Assembly: GCA_008711295.1 (NCBI GenBank)
Contig: VUYV01000046.1
Span: forward strand, 1,868,323 to 1,932,322
Source of the DNA: Anarhynchus alexandrinus
Lineage: Eukaryota; Chordata; Aves; Charadriiformes; Charadriidae
DNA: 64,000 nt
Direction: 5' to 3'
Shown here piece after piece: positions 38,275 to 48,805 of this stretch (within the stretch, counting starts at the first letter, position 1; every line of letters starts with the position of its first letter). The notes under the pieces are model-generated. The model searched no databases, had not been told where the DNA came from, and saw nothing but the letters and a program-made list of their open reading frames with translations. The position numbers were made by a program, and so were the translations under genes.

Positions 38275-40383
38275 GTGAGTTGGGATGGGATGCACAGGAG
38301 GAGTTTGGACACACATTTGTTAATTCCTCCTTGGGCTCCCAGTGCTGGAAATATCAGGGCTGTCGGCCTGATATTTATCTCATTTGTGTATAAGTAGACC
38401 TTATGTGCATTTAAATGTTTCGCTTTTCTGATGTCTTCAGTCTGAAATGGGTGTGAATGTTAAATCGTGTCTGGTTATAGCTCCTCCACTCTTAGTTTAA
38501 CCTTCATAGTGGGAGTAGAAGGAAGCAGAGAGTAGTTTGGCTCAGGAAATCTTCCTCACCTAAGAAAAGTGGGTAGAATTGTCAATATGTTTGGGTAGAT
38601 GCCAGTTTTCTGACCTGGAGATGCAGAACAGACTCAGAAACTGCCAATCAAAGAAGCCCAACCCTCTTGCCTGCAAAATAATTGTTCGCTGCTCTCAGCA
38701 GCAATTTTGACCTCATCATTTTACAGAGTTGTTAGAGTTCCCAGGGCAGCCTTATGCTCCCCTCTCTGCTAGAGGTGATGTTGTGGTTTTGGTATTTCCT
38801 ACCCAGTTCTTTGGCATGAGTGGAAAGGCATGCCCAATTCTGGATTTTCTTTCTCCTTTTCTCCTCCAGATAAGGCAGCGAGCCTTATCCGAGAATGCAG
38901 AGATCAGAAGCAAATCTCTCTATTTCCCGTTACTTTCCCACTCCGATTCAACAGCTATAGGCAAAGTTTCAGAAGCACCTACAAGCAGGGCACATCCACT
39001 GAGGGGATAAGCGACAACAAGATCTTTGTGCTCCAGCACGTGTGCAGTAGAGAGCAGTCTTGAGTTCGTAAGAGTTCACCCGTATTTCTGAATCACAGAA
39101 TCACGGAATCACAGAATTTTCAGAGTTAGAAGGGACCTCTAGAGATCATCTAGTCCAACTCCCCTGCTAAAGCAGGATTGCCCAGAGCACATTACTCAGG
39201 ACTGCATCCAGGCGGGTTTTGAAAATCTCCAGAGAAGGGGACTCCACCACCTCCCTGGGCAGCCTGTGCCACTGCTCTGTCACCCTAACTGTAAAGAAGT
39301 TTTTCTGTGTGTTGGAACGGAACTTCCTATGTTCCAGCTTGTGCCCATTGCCCCTCGTCCTGTCACTGGGAACCATCGAGAAGAGTCTGGCTCCATCCTC
39401 CTTCAGCCCACCCTTTAGATATTTGTAAGCAGTAATAAGGTCTCCCCTCAAGTTGCTGCGTTTGGTGCTTCCAGAAGATGTTGAGTTTCTTGCTCCATTA
39501 CTTACAGTGCAGCTGATGTGTCTCTTCAGTCCTTCCGGCATAGTATGGACTCTCTTTAGAATAAATAACAAATAGTAATTAAAGCTGTCTTAAGAGAATG
39601 AAAGATATGCTGGCTCATTCAGAGACCTACATGAGTAATGATGAAATAGAGTGTGAAAGGAAGTTATATGGTAATTTTTGCATTAGTCTGTACCTAAAGG
39701 AAAGGATATAGCTTCTGGATGCTTCGTCTTAAAGCGTAATGGTGGACACTGCTGGAGAAAAATGGGCTGGAACAAATTGATGGCCTAGATGGAAATAAAT
39801 CATGTAAAGAGGGTGCAGCATCTCAGTGTCCTGCAAGCACTTACAGCATGATTCTGCTCTATAAAATGACTTGGGGAAAATGGTACCATTTCTCACTTTT
39901 TTTCTTTTTGCAAAGATTTTTTTGCTCATTCACAAACAAAAGCATTTTGGCTCCTAAATATCCATCCTGCAGACTCTGTTAGGGATCTGAGCATCAGTCA
40001 GGTTTATTTGTGTGGTATGTGTACACCAATTATAAGATTTTTGAAGGATAAATTTAATGTTATGGTGAATCCAATGCATCATTTATTTAAGTCACTGGAT
40101 GTCATTAAAATCAACATATAACATCACAGTAACACAGAACACAACCAGTTCCTGCGTGTATTCATCTGCAGGGCAGAGAAAGCAGAGTTAATTGGGATTG
40201 CATGTTCATATCTATTAATTATGGCATGGTATTGAAAATAAGAATGTACAACAGCAGTTGGAAAACATCCTCAGAGGTTTGCTTTTCTTTTGTGTTATGT
40301 TTTATATTGTGCTATGCTGTGTTCTGTGTTATGCTATTTTTAATTTTTTTTTTTTTTTTCATTTCTTTCATGTTTCCCTGCAG
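38275..40383 (+). other. Collagen intron, 2.1 kb
   Basis: Carries a minus-strand CR1 3' fragment at 39091-39462, listed separately. It ends in a long T-rich tract with a strong ttccctgcag acceptor. Confidence 0.75.
39091..39462 (-). mobile_element. CR1 LINE 3' fragment (older subfamily)
   Basis: The left edge is aatcacagaatcacggaatc followed by gttagaagggacctctagag, a CR1 3' end variant. On the minus strand the frame reads [29 protein letters not shown] and NFFTVRVTEQWHRLPREVVE, the standard CR1 ORF2 C-terminus. The tail type (aatcacagaat) differs from the atcatagaat tails elsewhere, suggesting a different CR1 subfamily. Confidence 0.9.
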
Positions 40384-40419
40384 GGTGAACCAGGACTTCC
40401 AGGATTGCCTGGCTCTTCA
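40384..40419 (+). CDS. Collagen exon 10 in window (36 bp)
   Basis: The exon encodes GEP GLP GLP GSS. The acceptor is catgtttccctgcag and the donor gtaaga, phase 0. Its last triplet leads directly into the interruption encoded by the next exon. Confidence 0.92.
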
Positions 40420-40650
40420 GTAAGAATTTTTTTTTAGCTTTCTCAAACATTGTAGGCATAATTGCATGAGAAGAGAAGGTGGAAATTGAGGGTGGGAGGA
40501 CTTTCAGTAAATGAGAGACGTTCTTAAATGTTTTTTCCAAAACAAGTGAAGTTTAAGGCAGTGAAGATTTTTGAAGAAGGTGAGTGATGGGTTCCAACAA
40601 GATGATGCACTGCCACAATTTGGGAAAATTTTGAAATGCAAGGGTCAAGA

Positions 40651-41226
40651 CTCTCATGGTTTAACCCCAGCCAGCAACCAAGCACCACGCAGCCACTTGC
40701 TCAATCTCCCCGCCGTGGGATGGGGGAGAGAATTGGAAGGGTAAAAGTAAGAAAACCCACGGATTGAAATAAAGAAGGTTTTATAAGTAAAGCAAAAGCC
40801 ATGCATGCAAGCAAAGCAATACAAGGAATTAATTCACTCCTTCCCATCGGCAGGCAGGTGTTCAGCCATCTCCAGGAAAGCAGGGCTCCATCATGCGGAA
40901 TGGGTACTTGGGAAGACAAACTCCATAGCTCCAAATGTCCCCCCAGCTTTACACACTAAGCATGATATCATATGGTATGGAATATCCCTTTGGCCAGTTT
41001 GGGTCAGCTGTTCCAGCTGTGTTGGGAGGACCCAACTTCTTGCGCACCCCCAGCCTGCTCACTGGCAGGGCAGTGTGAGAAGCTGAAAAGTCCTTGACTT
41101 AGCGTAAGCACTAAGCAACTAAAACATCACTGTGTTATCAACACTATTGTCATCCTAACTCCAAAACACAGCACTGTATCAGCCACTAGGAAGAAAATTA
41201 ACTCTATCCCAGCCGAAACCAGGACA
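40651..41226 (-). mobile_element. Solo ERV LTR, minus orientation
   Basis: The right edge (ctatcccagccgaaaccagg then aca) is the reverse complement of a TGTCCTGGTTTCGGCTGG LTR start. The left edge (tcatggtttaaccccagcca) is the reverse complement of a typical avian LTR end. No internal retroviral genes adjoin. The sequence of its start is closely related to the + strand LTR at 20508. Its right (5') end is partly repeated after the N at 41238. Confidence 0.8.
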
Positions 41227-41318
41227 AGGACTTGAAGNTAACTCGGAAACACAGCACTATCAGCCACTAGGAAGAAAATTAACTCTATCCCAGCCAAAAC
41301 CAGGACAAGGACTTGAAG
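41156..41318. repeat. About 81-bp direct duplication around a single N at 41238
   Basis: Copy 1 is 41156-41237 and copy 2 is 41239-41318. Both run from taact to acttgaag and differ by a few bases and a 2-bp indel. The duplication covers the LTR end and its flank, with the N exactly at the junction, which points to an assembly join. Confidence 0.9.
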
Positions 41319-42751
41319 AGGCAATGAAACCATTGCCTCAGGTGCATCAGGGAGAGCAATACTGTGACAGAACTCTGTGGTTTCCAGGACAGTTGTTGAG
41401 CTGATGCCTTAGCTGCCTTTGGAAAATAGAGCCTGTGAAGGCTATAAAATAATTGAGTTGATTTACTGAGTGCCTTTGTCATTGGTTGGCTGTGAGGGTT
41501 GGGATAAGAGAAGAAAAAGGCAATAACTGATGAGGGGGAATGGTCTTTCCTTGGGTTATATCTGGAGTGGAGTACACTCCATACTGGTGGAGTATGACAC
41601 AACTAGGACCTGATGTGCCGAAATCAGGAAAACAGTGATAAAAAAAAGAAAACTGAGAAAATAAGAGAGTGGGGGTTATCTTTCTTGTGGCACCAGATTT
41701 ACATGCCTTTGTGCACCCCTCTGCCTTCAGCATTGCCTTCAGTGACCCCAGAGGTGTCACTAGCAGGGACATAAAGATGTCCAGAGGTTAGTATTGTCTG
41801 TATGAAGAGGTCATCTCCAAGTGAACGGAGAAAGAAGATTAACTGCGAAGTATGCAGAGGAGAGGTCTAGAAATGAGTCCTGCAGGGACTGGTGACAAAG
41901 CAGTTGGGGAGTATCCCTATTACTTTTCAAAAGAATAGGATTAAAATTAGGAAACAGCACTCTTGGGCTGTCGGTGGAAAGCTTTAAGGGGCCACTGATA
42001 GCAGCAACATTATCTGTCACACTGTGCCAAAGAAGGACTGGGTGCTGAAGACAAAAATGAGAAGCTCTGTGGTGATCATGAGAAAGGCAGCAGGTGACAT
42101 CCTTACCCACCATGTGGCAGAAAGCAAAGCAGGAAGAAAGAGCGAGCTCTGAAAAAAACCCCGTTTGGGTAAAAGCCCTTTACTGTCCTGCTTAAAAGTG
42201 AAATTAATGACATGACAGTAGTTGCCAAGAGACTTTGAAAGACAGGTAGAAAGCCTGAAAATGAGCCTGAAGTTCCAGGAGGGGGGTGGAGAACAGGCTG
42301 AGAAGACCGACAGCTGTCAGTCACAGCCACGGCGGCTTGCGGCGAGGAGCCAAAGGAAGGTCTGAATCACGCAGGTATCAAAAATCAGCCTGCTCTTTAT
42401 GTGGTGCCTTCTTCATTCAATGCAATTTTGTAATTTAAAATAGGACAAGAGCTGGGGAGTCTACTAACTTATTTATAACAATGAGATAGTGAATTAAATT
42501 CCCACTGTTTATACAGCCACACAAATCACTTCATAGGTGACTGAGTGAGCAAACCTTGTGTCAGTCTGAGCTGTTTAAACAGAAAGTGTCCCCCAGCCTG
42601 CAGCAGGATTTGGGGAGCGGTAGCAGTTAACGTGCCTCTTGAGGGAATGGCGAGGGGAGAAAATTACAGTGTGGGGGACCATCACACCCCTGGCACCTCC
42701 CGTGTTGGCTTTCCTCTTTTTCTCATTTATGACTCTGCATTTTTATTGCAG

Positions 42752-42781
42752 GTGCATACTGAAGGCCTAAAAGGAGAGCGG
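42752..42781 (+). CDS. Collagen exon 11 in window (30 bp), helix interruption exon
   Basis: The exon encodes VHTE GLK GER (10 codons) between acceptor atttttattgcag and donor gtaagt, phase 0 at both ends. With the preceding GSS the chain reads Gly-Ser-Ser-Val-His-Thr-Glu-Gly, placing six residues between glycines. This is therefore a genuine non-Gly-X-Y break, after which register resumes with GLKGER. A 30-bp exon is not a standard fibrillar collagen size. GLKGER resembles an integrin GxxGER motif, without a hydroxyproline. Confidence 0.85.
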
Positions 42782-43618
42782 GTAAGTGCAATTCAATATC
42801 TATTCTTCCATTGCAAGTATGCTTTTATGTGGTTCAATTGTTAGATTAGATTTTGCTTAAAAATTATGCTTCAAAGTAAAGGTGGATAGAAACATTGTCA
42901 GGTCATCAAGAAACAAGTTTTCCTATTTATAATGGAGAAAATGTCCTTTTCAGGTGTGGTGAATCTAACATAAATGAGAANGGTTAGGCTAATGGTTGGA
43001 CTTGATGATCTTAAAGGTCCCTTCCAACCTCAGCAATTCTATGATTCTACGATTCTATGAATATAAAAGTTAAACTGTATTTGAGTTTTATGCTGAGTTT
43101 GTCTCTGAACATGGGCGCTCAAATAGGGAAAAGACACCAGTTGCTTCAGTCTGCTAGTCCTATATATAAATAAAATATATTTAATTTTTTATTTTGTGTT
43201 GGTAGGTGTGTAATTTGTATTTTACTTTTATGTAATATAATGATACGTATTATATAAATGATACTTTAAAGCCCTTCACAGCTGTGCTGGCTTGGGGAAA
43301 ATGCCTGTGGAAGCTGTTTTTGCAAGAATTGCCCAACGTCTCCAGTAGAGTTACTAGCTTTGAAAAAACAAAGAGCCAGTTGTTGATAAATGCCTGCTGG
43401 GCGTGGGTGGATCAGTCTGTGTGCAGTCTAATGAGTGCTGATAATTCAAGTAGCCAAAGGATTAAGGAGAAAACCAGCTAGTCTCTGCACTGGTTCTTCA
43501 GGACCCATGAGGAAAGTGGTGGTATTGGTCCTGCACAGATGGCCAACATGAGTAATGTGCCCATATAACTTTTCATACAGAGACTTTAACACCTTTTTTA
43601 AAAAAAACATTTCTGTAG
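42782..43618 (+). other. Collagen intron, 837 bp
   Basis: Contains an N at 42981 immediately followed by a CR1 tail (42982-43060), then an AT-rich patch at 43160-43260. Confidence 0.8.
42982..43060 (+). mobile_element. CR1 LINE extreme 3' end, cut by an N
   Basis: The segment ggttaggctaatggttggac, then ttaaaggtcccttccaacct, then attctatgattctacgattc is a typical CR1 3' UTR and tail. It begins abruptly at the N at 42981, so the upstream part of the element is probably missing from the assembly. Confidence 0.9.
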
Positions 43619-43672
43619 GGAGAGCCTGGGCCACGAGGACCACAAGGCCAACCTGGACTTCCTGGACCTCCA
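43619..43672 (+). CDS. Collagen exon 12 in window (54 bp)
   Basis: The exon encodes GEP GPR GPQ GQP GLP GPP. The acceptor is catttctgtag and the donor gtaagt, phase 0. It is proline-rich and includes GPP, so it is a probable high-stability segment right after the interruption. Confidence 0.93.
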
Positions 43673-44605
43673 GTAAGTTGTTTCTCTCACCGCTTGCAAC
43701 TTCCAGAAACTGAAACTCAGGCTGGTGTGAGGCATGCACGCAAAATCTTATACATTATTCAGGCACTAAGATCTTAAACAGTGCCCCCAGCCTCCTGTCT
43801 TCTTCACTGCTGAGAGAAGGTCTCCTGCTGTGGATGGCCACTCCGAACATATGGAGGTGGCACCCAGGGCATAAGCAGTCATTGCAGAGAGGCAGACTTT
43901 GCCTCAACGCTGTTGTCATGCAGAACCTGATTGTTTTTCTATTTCTAATGTCCTGGAGAGCTGTGTGGGCATTCGGCACATCTCAGAGAGGCACTCACTA
44001 GTAACCTGTAAGCTATCATGTAATGAAGGTCGGAGAACAGTTGCTGTAAAAGGGGTTGGCTTTATGCCACAAGGTCCTAGCTAAAATATTTTGTGGATGA
44101 AAAATAAGAGTTGAGTATGTGTGTTTGTGCTTCAACACAATTTTTGCAACAATTTAGGCACACCAGCATTCTTACTTTTGACTTAATTATAGCTTATTCT
44201 GGTTGTATTTTATAACCCAACGCTGCAGGATATCTCAGTTCAGACTATCACTGCTGCCTCATTTGCAAATACTCTGTATTTCCTCTCTTTTGAATTGTTT
44301 GTTGTGTTTCACTGTTGATTGGGTTTTGCAAAATTGATGGCATTGTGAAGATGCGTTACTTAGGTAAATCTGGTTTTAATTATGTAATTTAAATATAGTT
44401 GTGTGCTCTGTATTTAATCAGGGCATTGTCACTTTTCTCTATCCTGTCTTCTTATTCTCTTCTGCTCACAGGACAACATAATTATCAGGTAAGAGTTGTC
44501 TAGGTAGCTGTGCAGTAATGGTAGCACAAACCAGTTAGGAAATGGTTATATAGTTCATTAGTTTTTCTTACTCGGTTAACTTCATAACACTTTTCACTTT
44601 TAAAG
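43673..44605 (+). other. Collagen intron, 933 bp, with a candidate microexon
   Basis: Otherwise unremarkable. It contains a strongly exon-like 17-nt segment at 44472-44488, described separately. Confidence 0.75.
44472..44488 (+). other. Candidate 17-nt microexon or decoy splice pair
   Basis: A 40-nt pyrimidine-rich tract ending ctgctcacag is followed by gacaacataattatcag and then gtaaga. Both splice sites look as good as those of the real exons. However, 17 nt is not a multiple of 3, and inclusion would throw the next exon (44606) out of frame. It has no Gly-X-Y content. A missing base in the assembly would make it 18 nt. It could also be a poison exon or chance. Confidence 0.3.
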
Positions 44606-44659
44606 GGAGAGGCTGGTCTGGAAGGCAAGCCTGGAGTCCCTGGTTTACCAGGTCAAAGG
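44606..44659 (+). CDS. Collagen exon 13 in window (54 bp)
   Basis: The exon encodes GEA GLE GKP GVP GLP GQR. The acceptor is cacttttaaag and the donor gtaagt, phase 0. All triplets are intact. Confidence 0.92.
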
Positions 44660-46479
44660 GTAAGTTGCTGTTTTTATTTAATCTAAGTCTCAAGAGGCCA
44701 GGGACAGCTTTGCTCAATAAGGTTTCACCCACTTTACATACACTTTTCCACTTATTTAAGGATCCTGGAGGCCCTGATCCTTTCCTCTATTCCCTCTTTA
44801 TGGTCCAGCAACTTTCAGTACCTCTTGGAGTCCACAGATCGTACACAGTGCCCTGTGGGACCCCAGGAAAGTTTCTTTCTTGTCATTTGCTCTCATGTCT
44901 TTGTGCCTGTTCCTTGCTGCCAAGGGGATTCTTGATACGAGTCTGAGTGTGTAGAACCACTAGTAATATGGAAAGGTTGAAAGTTCAGAGAAATGCTATT
45001 GTCCTGGAAGTCAAATAAATGCAAAGACATTTGCAATACTTATTACTTTCTGTTCTGGTCGGACTGTACTCAAACAGGAGCTCCCACAAAATGGGAGCTG
45101 TTGTACCATTCTCCACCAGAAGCTTAGATAGTTTCCTGCTGTTAAAAAAAAATCAGATTTTTTTCTGACTCAGAATTATGTCTTCAAATATTCAAGTACT
45201 GATAAAAAGTAAATTTCACACTGGGACTGATCACACCACCTGAACGCTCTGAACCTGCCTTTCCTTGCTTCAGCCCATCCGTATGAAGAGCATCTCACTA
45301 GTCAACAGATAAACGTGGAAGTGAGATACCTGTTTAACCTTTGTGGAGGCAGTCACTTCAGTCTCAGTACTGCTGTTTGGTGGGTTACTTTTTTAGGTAG
45401 TCACAGAGACTCGATCAATAACTTAATCCACAGAGGAGATTGCGGGGGTTGCCTGTAATGCTTTGCACGTGAGTCAGCACCAGTGCTGTGAAAGAGTGGA
45501 TGTGAAAGAGCTGCTTGTGAGCATGGGAGGGTTATGGGCAAAGGACAATACAGGGAAGTAATATATTCCTCAGTAGATGTTTTTCTACAGACTTTTCATT
45601 GAATCACATGATATTAAATTGAGCTGTAAGCTTGGCTCCTTCAGAAGATGGGGCATGCAGTCTTGTGTTAATGCCACAGTGGAAAAGGGCATTTACTTGC
45701 TTTCTTGTACTTTTCCAGTCTTCAGAAAATATCACCTTAGCACTTTAGCAAATAACTGTGCTGTGCTTTACTCACGAGTTGACAAGTTCTGAATTGTCCC
45801 GGTTTTAAAGCCTGCTGTGAAACAGAGTTTCTTGAATAAGATTAATAGAGCATATTAGCTAGGGAAAGGACAGTGATCTGTCAGGATCTGCAACAGGACA
45901 CAAAATGCTCCTGCTAATGATCATTTGATTAGAGATGTAATTTGATCCATACTGTCTTTGAATGTTTCCCTAGACCCTGTTGTGTCTAGCTAGTTAGATT
46001 TCTTCTCCTAAGGGTCTTTATTAGTCACCAGGCATCTTAGGTGGATAGATATATTTTTTTAATTAAAGACCATCATTCAATGACTGAATACTTGAGATGA
46101 ATCAAAGTCCTGGGCTTGGTGGGTCTACATGGAAAACCTACATGTGGGAGAGAGAACAGATTAGCGGATACTACTGATTCACCATTAGTACAGTTCTTGA
46201 CAAAGCACAAATATAAATCCAGTCATTGATTACCATCTTACATAAATATGGCTGCAGAAAGCATTTCTCTAGACAGGCTTAGAAGTTAAAATACCAAGAG
46301 CAAAAAACTCCTCAAATGTGTGCTTGAGCCTAGCTTTAAATAACAGGATGTGAGGTGGGGGCAGGCTCTGAAGGCGCAGCTCAGAGCTGTAGTGAACCTT
46401 CTTGTGCACACCTAAACAAGAATTCTCTCTAGCAGCATAGCCCGGTGTTGAGGACATGGACGGGATCACGATTTAGGGT

Positions 46480-47058
46480 AGTGATTGTACCTCTGTAACT
46501 CAGCACTGGTGAGTCTGCACCCTGAATACTGTCTTCAGTTTTGGGCCCCTCCCTACAGGAGGGACATTGAGGTGCTGGACCGTGTCCAGAGAAGGGCAAC
46601 AAAGCTAGTGAAGGGTCTGGAGCACAAGTCTTATGAGGAGCGGCTGAGGGAACTGGGGTTGTTCAGCCTGGAGAAAAGGAGGCTGAGGGGAGACCTTATC
46701 ACTCTCTACAGCTACCTGAAAGGAGGTTGTAGCGAGGTGGGGGTCGGTCTCTTCTCCCAAGTAACAGGCGATAGAACAAGAGGAAACGGCCTCAAGTTAC
46801 ACCAGGGAGGTTTAGACTGGATCTTAGGAAAAATTTCTTCACTGAGAGGCTTGTCAAACATTGGAACAGGCTGCCCAGGGAAGTGATCGAGTCACCATCC
46901 CTGGAAGCATTTAAAAGACATATAGATGTAGTGTTGACGGACATGGTTTAGGTAACTCGGCAGTGCTAGGTTTATGGTTGGTCTTGATGATCTTAAAGGT
47001 CTCTTCCAACAAAAACAATTCTATGATTCTATGATACGATTCTACGATTCTGCAATGC
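46480..47058 (+). mobile_element. CR1 LINE 3' fragment (younger copy)
   Basis: An open stretch from 46485 to about 46886 translates to the CR1 ORF2 C-terminus: [53 protein letters not shown]. It is followed by the 3' UTR (ggtcttgatgatcttaaagg) and a tail of attctatgattctatgatac with variants. It is 5'-truncated and carries little decay, so it is relatively recent. The same subfamily sits inverted at 56303-56832. Confidence 0.95.
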
Positions 47059-47069
47059 CTCAGTTCCAT

Positions 47070-47208
47070 TTGTAGCTCCAGCACTGTCTTGTTGTAAGAC
47101 ACTCATAACTTCTCTTCACCTGTGTCCCCTGTAAATANTTGTAGCTCCAGCTCTGGCTTGTTGTAAGACACTCATAACTTCTCTTCGCCTCTGTGTCCCC
47201 TGTAAATA
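47070..47208. repeat. About 69-bp direct duplication around a single N at 47138
   Basis: Copy 1 is 47070-47137 and copy 2 is 47139-47208. Both run from ttgtagctccag to ctgtaaata and differ by a few substitutions and a 2-bp insertion. The N is exactly at the junction. Confidence 0.9.
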
Positions 47209-48639
47209 GGGGTAGGATTGTAAAGGCTATACAAGTATGTGAGCAAACTGAAGAGACGGAGCAGTGGTGTGAGCATGGGCTTGTTTATCCCTTAGCATGT
47301 TCCCCAGCACACCTTTGGGTCATGCCAAGTAATTGTCTCCCACAAATGTCTCTGCATTGCAGAGTGACCATATCTGACAGTCTGGATAACAAAGGCCATC
47401 TTCTTTTGTGAGAAGGAGACTTTAACTGCATGAACACAAGGTCCTGTGCTCTTTGCACAAGGAGTCCTGGCCCATTGCATTTAGCAAAGACGTAGCCTTC
47501 TTCACTGTGGTAAGGACAGAAAAATAAGACAATGCTAGAGGCAGATTTGGACTACTTTTCAGTGTTGTTAGCAGACCTGTGCAGAACAGATGAAAATCAC
47601 TAACCATCTACTTGACCGGTCCCTCTGCTATTTTATATGAGTGGCGTTTCAAGATATGATTTATATCTCCTGAAAATTTGATTCCTGAGGTACTTTATAA
47701 CTATTCTGCACTAATATCGTATAACCTAAGGGACAGATTACAATGCAAGATTGACTTCAGGACCCTCTCGAGTAACATGCTGCAAAGGCACTGATGTAAA
47801 ACAGTAACTGTTTTGCAGTATGATTCAACCTCAGTTTTGCTTTGTGGTCCTCAACCAAGACATAAATGAAGTCAGCACATGTACAGAGCCTTTATTCTGA
47901 CAGAGGGATGCAGATTCAACCATTTGTTGGAGTTCTTAGAAGCCTGCAGTGCTTTAGTTTGCTGTAACGCAGCTGGCACAAACTGCTAATGGACTAAAGA
48001 TGTGTTTGGAACCATTTCATAGAGGCATTCATGTCTCATAACAGTCCACTGGAAGTGAAGGATTCCGAGCTGTGCAAGGATAGAAGTAATGTTGCCTCAT
48101 GTTAGAAATATGATGCAGGAGCCAACTACACAGAGTGAAGATTTTGTAGAAGATGACATATTGTGCCAAATACCCTAGTGACAGTTTGGCTGGCAGGATA
48201 GGGTCACATTTTGGGAAGATTTCTAGGAACAGAGGAAGTATGATATTCTTTTAGCCTGAAGTTGCTGTTCCTGTTATTGCTGAGGGAATAAAAGAATACA
48301 TGGGATAGTACAGTTGCCAATAAACAAGACATATTCTTTATAGAGTCACCACTTGTGTTATAGAAAAGAAGGCATCAGTTTAATTTCTTAATATGGCTAT
48401 TGCACACTTAATGTTTCATTTAAATACATTTGTTAGACTTGTATAAAAATTTTTCCATCACCTCTACTTAGACTGCACATTTCTTGGAGCAGTTGCAGAG
48501 TCTTCTGCTAATGTATGGTGCAAGTATGGCTGAATAACCAAGTGGGGTGAAGAAGCCCTGATGACAGGGCTTCTGATGGCCCAAGGCTTCTTCTGGCACT
48601 GGTATTGCAGATTGCTTAAGACCATGCTTAAGACCAAGA

Positions 48640-48805
48640 ACCAGCGCTCAGTACAGGGGCCAGTTTTGTTTAATATCTTTATCAATATCAACATTTTGTT
48701 TACTATCTTGATGTGGATGAGGTGATTAAGTGGAGCCTCAGTAAGTTTGTAGATGGCACCAAGTTGGGTGCGAGCGTTGATTTGCTTGAGGGTAGAAAGT
48801 CTAAT
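48640..48805 (+). repeat. Decayed CR1 reverse transcriptase fragment
   Basis: The stretch gtacaggggccagttttgtt, then taatatctttatcaatatc, then gtaagtttgtagatggcacc, then aagttgggtgcg gives VQGPVLFNIFIN and LSKFVDGTKLG. These match the CR1 RT blocks PQGSVLGPVLFNIFIND and the FADDTKLG catalytic region (here FVDGTKLG, so inactive). It is a short internal piece without a tail. Confidence 0.7.

Larger units (their letters stand above)
40420..42751 (+). other. Collagen intron, 2.3 kb, with a minus-strand LTR
   Basis: Holds the LTR at 40651-41226 and the N-junction duplication at 41156-41318. The remaining sequence, including 41320-42750, looks unique and ends in tttttattgcag. Confidence 0.8.

Noticed and set aside
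46485..46886. A 133-codon + strand frame as a gene
   Set aside because: It is the C-terminal end of CR1 ORF2, directly followed by the CR1 3' UTR and tail.
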